Assembly: GCF_000234665.1 (NCBI RefSeq)
Contig: NC_018319.1
Coordinates: forward strand, 310,001-374,000
Length of the DNA stretch: 64,000 nucleotides
Reading direction: 5' to 3'
From: Leishmania mexicana MHOM/GT/2001/U1103
Taxonomy: Eukaryota; Euglenozoa; Kinetoplastea; Trypanosomatida; Trypanosomatidae
Position 1 is the first letter of the stretch. Each line of letters opens with the position of its first letter. The notes beneath the pieces are model-generated. The model made no database searches. It saw nothing but the letters and a program-made list of their open reading frames with translations, and was not told the DNA's origin. The translations under genes were made by a program, and so were the position numbers. Positions 58,401 through 64,000 of this stretch are shown piece by piece.

Positions 58401-60062
58401 CTCGCCGTGCCTGGCAGCTGCTGGCACCTCCTCCTCGTCGCTCTCCTCTACCTCCAGCGCGTAGAACTCCGCAGGTGAAACTGCGCGCACCTCCATGGCA
58501 GGCAGGCCCACTTCCAGAGCCCAGATGGCATGCTGCGCACTGTCAGAGACGAGGAAGCGGTGCCGTAGTTGCGCTGCCGCCCGCTGGGTGCGTTGCCGCT
58601 CCTCCTCCCACAGCACATATTTCTGCTGCTGCTGCTGTGCGGCGGTGGACGCCAGTGAGACGGACACCGTCGTTGACACGCCGCCACCGACTTTGCCGCC
58701 CTCCTCGCTCCTCTCGGTGGGCGGCGATGGGGTTGACGTGGTGGTTGAGGAGGAACTCGTGGTGCTGCTGCAGTGCAGTCGATCCAACGAGGGGGAGACC
58801 ATCGCCGCTCTCTCTGCAGCAGAAGATGCGAACGGAGCCGCGTCTTTGCCCTCCTCTGACGCAGCGCCACCGGTGGGCGTCAACACCGCCGGCGCATCAC
58901 ACAGCTGCGGCGCCAGTGCTGCCGCTCCATCGACTGTCGCCTCTGCGCCACTGCTTGCACACGGGACACCAATGTGGACGCCACCGACGTTGTCGCAACG
59001 ACTGTTGCCGCCGCCCGCAACACGGCGCTCTTCGCCGCTGCCGCCTCCACCTGCCGATTCGCGTCTAGGTGGCGTCGACTCTCCAACCTCCACCACGGCC
59101 CCAGCTGGCATTGCCGAACCGCCCTCGGTGCGCTCGCGCGTCTTGTCTTCCCACACCGCCCGCAGAACCGCCTCGTTGCACGACAGCCCGTAGGCGGTGT
59201 AGTCGCGTACCCAACCATCGAAGGCGTCCAGCGGCAGGCCGTGCGCGATGCGGGACAGGGTCGGACGCGTCGTCGATGCGGCGCCTGCTAGCGCGGCCGT
59301 GGCGGCTGATGATGCCTTGGTGGCGCCCCGCTGCTCCCCCTCTAGGCGTCGAACCACACAGATGCTGCTGCGCGGGGGCCGGCGTCCAGGCGAGGCGGCG
59401 GAGAGGCGCTCTACGGTCGCCATCGCGGTCCGCTTGTCGCAGCTGCCGCGCAACTGCCCGGCCACGTCGACGTCGCGGTAGGTGAGGAGGAAGTGATAGG
59501 TGTCGAGCGGGACGAGCAGCATTCGTGCGTGCGTCTCCTGGGGCGGCGGTGTGCTGCAGACAGCGGCAGAGGCGGAGCTCGTAGACGCACCGCGGTCGGC
59601 TGAGACGGTGCGCCACTGTCCGTCTGCGCCGCGTGCCACGGCCTTCGGTCGCAGGGCCGCCGCACGAGTTGACGCGCGCCATGCGGCGAGCTTGGACGAC
59701 GAGGACGTGAACGGCGCCGATCCTCCAGAGAACGGCAGGCTTGTTGTGCACATGTGCGCGGGTGTGGCACCGCTTGTTGAGGACGAGGAGTGCGCCCCAT
59801 CCGGGTAGGGGGGCGAGGCTGTTGTGGCGGCTGCCTGTTGAGGCCGCTGCTGCGGTGCACACAGAGGCGACAGGTCGAAGGGGCCATCCGTGGAGTGCGT
59901 GAAGACGTCGGTCAAAGACACGACGGTCTTGGAGAGAAAGACGGTATCGAGGTCGTACAGGCGCACGGCCGCTGGCTCGGAGGAGGAGGAGGAGAGGGGT
60001 GGGCTGGCGTTGAGTGGCTGCGAAGCCTCGGGCTTCGGCCTTTGCCTTGGTGACACATGCAT
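52431..60062 (-). CDS. Giant protein with NHL-like repeats and duplicated helical module
   Basis: A 2,543-residue protein. The open frame to 60101 opens with TTG; the first ATG is at 60062. Residues about 783-1035 carry NHL/beta-propeller-like repeats: LFISDMGNCAIRYANF, GLLFTDGANNVVRL, and VLLVDQTHHALRILD followed by GGVSTYVGP, with a VWTLAG link. The C-terminal 850 residues contain two copies of one helical layout: RRLFRVYS - FAAFFRFVVLTGYADYL - YHTVTQMDFQRFRRAALL (about 1696-1930), and RQLFEAYS - FKLFVDLWRTLDVFPSL - LPYACFVESFVRVALTV (about 2170-2447). The form recalls EF-hand-like or p25-alpha helices without calcium ligands. Between and before these are long Ser/Ala/Gly/Pro-rich and Gln-repeat linkers. 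Large size and such modules are common among flagellar or cytoskeletal proteins; the role is inference. Confidence 0.83.
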   Translation of the reverse strand: MHVSPRQRPKPEASQPLNASPPLSSSSSEPAAVRLYDLDTVFLSKTVVSLTDVFTHSTDGPFDLSPLCAPQQRPQQAAATTASPPYPDGAHSSSSTSGATPAHMCTTSLPFSGGSAPFTSSSSKLAAWRASTRAAALRPKAVARGADGQWRTVSADRGASTSSASAAVCSTPPPQETHARMLLVPLDTYHFLLTYRDVDVAGQLRGSCDKRTAMATVERLSAASPGRRPPRSSICVVRRLEGEQRGATKASSAATAALAGAASTTRPTLSRIAHGLPLDAFDGWVRDYTAYGLSCNEAVLRAVWEDKTRERTEGGSAMPAGAVVEVGESTPPRRESAGGGGSGEERRVAGGGNSRCDNVGGVHIGVPCASSGAEATVDGAAALAPQLCDAPAVLTPTGGAASEEGKDAAPFASSAAERAAMVSPSLDRLHCSSTTSSSSTTTSTPSPPTERSEEGGKVGGGVSTTVSVSLASTAAQQQQQKYVLWEEERQRTQRAAAQLRHRFLVSDSAQHAIWALEVGLPAMEVRAVSPAEFYALEVEESDEEEVPAAARHGEDDGNDGDHDASATRCAAETREDPVAAPPPGVTLPRKKTTSAIMHGRAAASGHRESVKGASGTDASRPRSPSPADPLLTTDTDEANGRDDSRPDGSDARRCSTSAATHHAGASCSTRRYGRSASSASPSLAMAEAVPTPLMGGARGFVDGHFSVARFNSPGSLCWRIDDEDDDDDDKDVAGCGSESTDAVIDGVAAASPENHGGGGGGRARTRHGRVDPISHFHRRRRCTVLFISDMGNCAIRYANFYNRLVRTITGVDGVPGYRDGSCASSLLRGATALAWCSAGLLFTDGANNVVRLITNICKRRPKGRERGSGESTAGKDAGIPLAHSATRATVSEMQRPGELEVHHETPTATEQPRRVGDKPAGDSLDTRLPTATESQDGALQERPPAAPSSTWKRDGPAAAMPRVWTLAGRAKNTDVDPHTHADAHLASYVDCAVPSRACFGYISDMALWTDETGDTQVLLVDQTHHALRILDAHGGVSTYVGPLDYEVTSMASPSTTNTPAADSLPPGLVFPCCLTVGALIKERSPALLSAATTTAAATMITPQPYLCSSSPLLFTASAITGAVSVLLPISQRSAQTPWNVQENQHRLKVTETREGEVKSNGDSDVASIFATIRGALELGVATEGRRIIGEATTPSLKHVVVGWAADEADSDGAESARAARRLSRVASAQQALQYLRLRFPWLLPPSVPQLSTRLVAGCACHVSGKRRSAAAAAPAAARNAVGLPCHTGSSSQGAGAISGVLPNGAKRERGGVAAATSTAQQRRLLLFQSPPRHPPIMTPRCPSAEKDAAVAAAAKELGTLLLEPALLSATPPRMVEVLDPHPDGVGGDGAAAGDPQALDASPSSPSRALSPRRSDTDPNIEEGEGGARRCNTSSNPLQPEDKEEGEQKADGGDAGGGRAAAKWLAPPLKSVSRSPSGSRSRGQQQQQPVDLATSPSVPPSLTYAGRFEEWTPEQRQQRLRSTQEIPISTTSVRTSPCGMPCALHKQQHQQQQQGAEDNDSPSQWCQSAARESPPLSSPISSSRPRGERAASPNNLSGRGSPPLTPRAMVAHQLMQRRRTSRSSTAPHAASIEGGARGSSQCKKAAVAEVHDDNISPLSQAPQQPEGLQGGAATVEPLAMPAVPDRHLLQSYCAGRQLHEAYDAAVRRLFRVYSYLATKIVTTATTASAAPLAAGANGGADPRIAAVGNRRGRAPSPWATHRPHQVEQYTMSFAAFFRFVVLTGYADYLAEVAVAAVTAVATGAPVKDSADDRAAARASSASSLVSLLCRLSQVQQRRGGSSGSAGTRRWSSASASPPTAPPGAAAALASSSSHSRHPTPSNVLVVPLAATDARAIAAVLYACGVRQKGYHTVTQMDFQRFRRAALLLYTWTRTATCAEAATKSATADNDVVQSEGRSAHRKPGRRSDTDAAAFAYVDNVPSLDALTSEEVVVAYTAVYERAVRCIPALAMSFAPDGTNREEADHDVAEACDKARQRSDVLRQDRPMNSMRASDRAPSQLMAVGTGSPGATTSHLSSFEDAMGGSHWGGGGGVGGKAVGVDEAVTPPVSPIATAGAADDFSCLALDGGDSARSPKGVAKGTPSAAQSSDDAAILFPPCGLTPHETLALDELLRLLQRNESTLRQLFEAYSVPITVHRSPQYEAPSSAAAAAATSSPSSLLTSSPELSLVLGDGGMAVARQPRHTSGKSLASKSVDGSPEASRHLVVAHRNRQSAARARTTSSAMAAAATAVTPPDVVHGSTALSGVSARQQDVSWKVQQLYTMSAVDNKEAYERTSSVLHVIPFKLFVDLWRTLDVFPSLMRTGAMQQAFFDALTTPLLRGVTSSPGKATGALLQEQGQSPLPSYTPSDALPDRRTVELLCAHGGLPYACFVESFVRVALTVFSHTVDRIAYPTATAKTAGLMQWCNKQVTLGLVARRVQQQLRVPVNGGHGASTRASMAPSAAAAASTSVSCATRAAGIFPDQLRLFRLPTAPKSSAAPPETG

Positions 60063-61278
60063 CCTTTGCCACGCACGCACGCACGCAGACAAGCGAGGCA
60101 ATCAACTACTAAAGGTGCCACGCCGAGTGTCTCTCTCTCTGTGTGTGTATGGTAGTGTATCTCTCTGTGCGCTCTCCAGCCCCCCATCCCTCCCTCCCCC
60201 TGGCTTCGGGTGCCTGCGCAGCTAGGACGGCGGCGGCGGGTATTGCTGTGCAGGGCCGCGGATGTGTGTATGGCGTAGATGGTATATGTCTGCCGCAACA
60301 GAAGGCAGCGGATGGCAGAGAGAGAGAGGATTGGTGAAAGGCGAAGGGATGGTGGTCAACGCTGTGTGCTCGAGTATACATGCCACGTTGGAGGACGTCG
60401 TGCATCCACACGCCAGCTCAGGCATTAGCGAAGCGCACCGAAGAACAGGCGATCTCTCCTTATCCGAACCAGACTTGTAAACACGCATGCCCCCACCCCC
60501 CGACTGCGCAACGCTCTCACAGTGCCTCATTGAGGTGGTGGTGGTGTTGGGGGGGGGGAGGGAGGTGCGGCGGATCAGCCGGTCGGCGAGATACGAAAGA
60601 CAGCGGCACCGTACTTGCAGTTGACGAGTACAACGAGAGAGGCCCATGAACGCCATCATAAATCGGTGGTGCACACACGTGCTACACCGACCAGCGGCAA
60701 AGGGGCGGGGCGTGTGAGCGTGTCCGCGCATCGCTCGTGTGCTTGCGGCCCGTGTGCGCCGTAAGACTGTGACGAAGGGAGAGAGAGGGGGGAAGGATGC
60801 GGCCTTGGCGAACATACCCCCCCCCCCCCCGCACGCACGCACGCACGCAAACCTGGGAACGCTGCGAAGGTGGGGGTGGGGGGTGGGTGGGGACAGCTCC
60901 CCGACCAGTACCGTGCCACACAGCACAGAGCGCAGCCGCCAGTAATAAGAGAGAACAATGAACATGACCACCGGTGATGCGCGCGTGACAACGCGGCAGT
61001 GAAGCCTCGAGCCGAGAAACGGGACAGAACGAAAACAAAAGACCGAGCTAGAGGGGGAGGAGGCGGAGAGATGGACCGCACGAGGGCGGAGAGGGAGCGC
61101 ATGAGCGAGACGGCGAGCGGGTGCGCCCCGGCAACACGCAGAGAAAAGGGAAGAGGGAGAGGGGTGGGTGGGTGGGCTCACGTCAGCCGCCGCTGCCCTT
61201 TTAGCCACCCGCCTCATCCCTCTGTCTCGTCCCTCCCCTATACCGTCTGTGAGCTCGCGATGCTTCCGCCGTGGTCCG
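60063..61278. other. Intergenic region
   Basis: About 1.2 kb with no supported gene. It holds a CT/GT-rich patch near 60125-60175, a G-run at 60547-60565, a C-run at 60820-60831 beside a CGCA repeat (60833-60848), and pyrimidine-rich plus-strand runs near 61215-61245. Confidence 0.65.
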
Positions 61279-63963
61279 TCAGCACGCCTCGCCGTCCGCG
61301 ACGTTGTTGCTGCTGCCGCTGTTGTGCGGGATTTTGTGGGAGGCGTTGAGGACATCGATGTCCGCGTCCTGCTGCAGTTCTTTGAGTGCCGCATTGTACG
61401 CCGCCCGCTCCGTGTCCGTTACATCGAACCAGGAGTACCAGCAGGGCAGTGCGTGCGCCGCCGCGAGGCGCACATTCGGCACGCGGTCGGTGACATAGTC
61501 GTGCAGAAGCGGCAGCGTCGTCGCAAGTAGCTGCTGTCGCCGCACCTCGCGCGGGCTGAGCTCGCTCACTACCGGCAGCAGCACCTCCAGGCACTGGATC
61601 ATCACGACCCGCCACATATAGCTCACAGCGCGCGTCGGTGCAAGCGTGTCAGACTTTAGGAGATCCGTTGCCGTCTGAGCAGCCCACTCGCCACCGTAGG
61701 CTACCGCCACTTCCTTCAGCGTGCGTACCGCCTGCGAGCGGACGGTGCTGACGGGGTCGTGCAGGGCGATGAAGAGCATCTTGGTGAGGGGACGGAACTG
61801 GTCAGGGCTGAGGACCTTGCAGAAGTGATGCACGATACGCACCACCGCGTTGCGGATGCGCCAGTTGCGCGACTCACCGAGGTTCAGCACCTCCGTCATG
61901 AAGGAGCGCACAATCGTGTCGGCACGCTTCCGTGTGAGGGTGAAGTTCGCTTCCCCCGCACCGGCTGGCCCACTACCGGCCGCCGCACCACTGGCGAGTC
62001 GCGAGGAGAGGTGTGGCGATTTGTGGCGGCAACCACGGCTGTGCGCCGAGGCCGACGTCGAAGCCTGCTGCCGCCGCGAGGCAGAGCCGCGAGATGAGTT
62101 GGACGACGAGTGCGCCGCTCCGCTGCCGCCTCCAGCACTACCTAGCGCCACATGGTGCACTGCTGCCTGCACACTCCCCTCAAGCGCCGGCATCAGATCC
62201 CCCAGACTCTCTATAGCGTTTTCCTGGACAGAGAAGACCGCGTCTTGCATCAGTGCCCGCAGCGCCTTGCACATGGTGCGGACCACTTCATCGCTGCCAA
62301 ATATAAAGCAGTGATAATGGCGAGCCGCGCTGCGACGCACGACTGGATCGGCATCCTGGGACAGGGCCACGGCGACAGGGACACAGGAGTGCTGGATAAC
62401 GTCGCTGCTGCAGTGCTGCACCATCAACTCCAGCTGCCGTGCCACAGCCGCGCGCGTCTCCGGCTCCTCGTCCCGCGCGAGCGTCTCTAGAACCACCTCC
62501 AAGTCGTCGGCGTTCAGCACCAACGCTGCCATCGCGCCAAGCCGATTCGCCGCCGTGTAGCGCACACGCCAGCTCGGGTCCATGTACGCACCTACGAAGG
62601 TGCTGAGCAGGTACTTGGACGTCGACTTGGGCCCGATCATCTGCGCCAGCTTCACCACCTCTTCGATCAACAGATAGCGGACAGTGTCGCTGAGGTCGTC
62701 CGTGGCCAGGCTCTTCAGCAGCGGCAGGGGCATCTCGGCCAGCGTGAGCCGATGCACGGCCGCGACACGCACCCAGTCGTGGAGAGACATGACGACGGCC
62801 GCGCGGACCATTGCCGAGGCGTCGCTGCTGCACTCCGCATAGTAGTTGAACATGTCCGTCACGCTCAGCCCGCTTGCCTGCAGCACAGCCGGCCTTATAG
62901 CGAGGTAGCCGAGCAGCCCGGCCGCCACGACGCGCGGTGCACTCCAGAAGGATACGCGCATCGTCAGTACAAAGGGGAGGAACAGTTCGAGTAGCACGGC
63001 GTCCTCGACCATCTCGAAGATGGCCTGCAGGGATGTTGTAATCACCTTGGCGACGACCCCCTCCGCGGAGCAGCACAGCTCCATGATGAGGCCCATGAAG
63101 TAGGTGAGGTTGGCCGTGGTGCGTGTCTCCATGCACGCCACAATCTGCGGCAGTGCACGCGCGATGCACGGGGCGCAGTCATCGAAGGACTCGCCGTAGT
63201 CGTCCGCCTCGAACGCCGTGAGCAGCGCCGGCAACAGGTGGTCGAGGATGCGCTGTGTGGACATTTTTTGCGCTGCCGCGACACAGCCCTCCGTGACAAA
63301 GGCGCGACGCTCCTCCAAGCTGCCGAGGTTGTAGTACTGCTTGATGGGTGGGTCATGCCGGTCCAGGTCGAAGCACACGCTGGACACGTCGTTGTTATAC
63401 TCTACGGACACCTCCACGTCGCTCTCGGTGCGCGGACTGAGCGTGAAGGCGGCGTTCAGAGAGCGTCGCGGGTTGCCGCTGGCGGCTGCACTATTCGGTG
63501 ACGTATTAGGAGGGGAGGCACCCCCACCACCACCGCCAGACGCTCCGTTCATACTCGCGTTGACGGCGACGGCACTCGCACCACCGAGGTTGGTGGCGCC
63601 TAATGGCTGCGCGGACAGCTCTGGATCTGGGTACGGCGATGCGGATGTGGACGGCGTTGATGGAGGTGATACCAGCAATGGCGGGATCCTTGTTGGCTCC
63701 GTCGAGGAGGAGGACAATGAGGATTCTGAGATGGCGAGTGCGTCCTTGTGCGGTGTGCTGCGGCCGCCGCTGTTTATGTCTGCTGGGGAGGCGGGCAGCG
63801 GGGACGGGGAGGTGTGCAGGGACGTTCGCAGCGCCTCCTCCTCCTCCTCTTCCTCCCGCAGAGGTGGCGAGGTGGTGCGGTGGTTTGCCGCCTCACTGTC
63901 GCCGCAGCTCGTTGACCGCGGCGTTGGCGACGCGACGCGTACTGCAATGCCCGAGGCTGACAT
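61279..63963 (-). CDS. HEAT-repeat protein, PP2A/PP4 regulatory subunit A-like
   Basis: An 894-residue protein with the ATG at 63963. Residues 1-170 are Ser/Pro/Gly-rich and disordered. From about 175 the chain is ordered, and about 205-870 is a solenoid of HEAT repeats with the PR65-type periodicity, for example SLEERRAFVTEGCVAAAQKM, DSSD-type breaks, SWRVRYTAANRLGAMAALV, EPETRAAVARQLELMVQHC, DPVVRRSAARHYHCFI and TRVRRQ-type Arg ladders. A Ser/Gly-rich insertion at about 608-668 (encoded near 62140-61960) interrupts the solenoid. PP2A scaffold subunits are about 590 residues, so this is longer and closer in size to PPP4R1-type regulators. It probably scaffolds a phosphatase; the partner is not shown. 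Confidence 0.82.
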   Translation of the reverse strand: MSASGIAVRVASPTPRSTSCGDSEAANHRTTSPPLREEEEEEEALRTSLHTSPSPLPASPADINSGGRSTPHKDALAISESSLSSSSTEPTRIPPLLVSPPSTPSTSASPYPDPELSAQPLGATNLGGASAVAVNASMNGASGGGGGGASPPNTSPNSAAASGNPRRSLNAAFTLSPRTESDVEVSVEYNNDVSSVCFDLDRHDPPIKQYYNLGSLEERRAFVTEGCVAAAQKMSTQRILDHLLPALLTAFEADDYGESFDDCAPCIARALPQIVACMETRTTANLTYFMGLIMELCCSAEGVVAKVITTSLQAIFEMVEDAVLLELFLPFVLTMRVSFWSAPRVVAAGLLGYLAIRPAVLQASGLSVTDMFNYYAECSSDASAMVRAAVVMSLHDWVRVAAVHRLTLAEMPLPLLKSLATDDLSDTVRYLLIEEVVKLAQMIGPKSTSKYLLSTFVGAYMDPSWRVRYTAANRLGAMAALVLNADDLEVVLETLARDEEPETRAAVARQLELMVQHCSSDVIQHSCVPVAVALSQDADPVVRRSAARHYHCFIFGSDEVVRTMCKALRALMQDAVFSVQENAIESLGDLMPALEGSVQAAVHHVALGSAGGGSGAAHSSSNSSRGSASRRQQASTSASAHSRGCRHKSPHLSSRLASGAAAGSGPAGAGEANFTLTRKRADTIVRSFMTEVLNLGESRNWRIRNAVVRIVHHFCKVLSPDQFRPLTKMLFIALHDPVSTVRSQAVRTLKEVAVAYGGEWAAQTATDLLKSDTLAPTRAVSYMWRVVMIQCLEVLLPVVSELSPREVRRQQLLATTLPLLHDYVTDRVPNVRLAAAHALPCWYSWFDVTDTERAAYNAALKELQQDADIDVLNASHKIPHNSGSSNNVADGEAC

Positions 63964-64000
63964 GCTAAGCGGTGTGCGGAGCTCGTGGCTGCTACACGTT

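Overview
The window looks like nuclear DNA of a trypanosomatid, most likely Leishmania. All recognisable genes are intronless and lie on the minus strand. They are separated by 0.3-2.9 kb of GC-rich sequence full of CA/GT repeats and pyrimidine tracts (pyrimidine on the transcribed strand) followed by AG, as expected for trans-splice acceptors of a polycistronic unit. No strand switch, tRNA, rRNA or CRISPR array was seen. An ABCG half-transporter next to an inositol-monophosphatase-family gene recalls, from memory only, the L. major chromosome 15 neighbourhood that carries ABCG4.

In transcription order (right to left): a PP2A-A-like HEAT-repeat protein (63963-61279); a giant 2,543-residue protein with NHL-like repeats and a duplicated helical module (60062-52431); a protein with a worn Rossmann/methyltransferase-like region (51717-50158); an ABCG half-transporter (48842-46611); a 2.9 kb untranslated region with a SIDER-like element; a degenerate inositol-monophosphatase-family protein (43677-42262); an MFS transporter (41367-39361); two unrecognised proteins (38903-37953 and 37289-34422); an SLC35-type nucleotide-sugar transporter (33707-32478); a coiled-coil protein (31944-29494); an unrecognised protein (28524-27247); a methyltransferase-Rab escort protein fusion (26551-23450); DPM2 (22750-22418); PEX16 (21523-19847); a 2,075-residue coiled-coil protein (18405-12178); a heavily frameshifted pseudogene (about 11499-9196); a PPR-like, probably mitochondrial protein (8829-6862); a low-complexity protein (6066-4945); and a NAK-family kinase homologue (3042-1072).

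The left end is structurally unusual. The kinase gene lies between inverted copies of a 0.55 kb sequence, and the inner edge of one arm falls at a 100-N assembly gap. A second, near-identical 0.19 kb non-coding repeat occurs directly at 34.1 and 44.6 kb.

Several products act in the endomembrane system: the REP fusion (Rab prenylation), DPM2 (dolichol-phosphate mannose or GPI assembly), PEX16 (peroxisome/glycosome membrane), the nucleotide-sugar transporter (Golgi), the ABCG and MFS transporters, and the clathrin-adaptor-type kinase. In trypanosomatids co-location in a unit does not imply shared regulation, so no pathway is inferred from gene order. Three enzyme-like proteins (kinase, IMPase and the 519-residue Rossmann-like protein) have lost hallmark residues and may be pseudoenzymes. 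Several starts were moved to the first ATG because the longest open frame begins with GTG or TTG or runs back through the pyrimidine tract.
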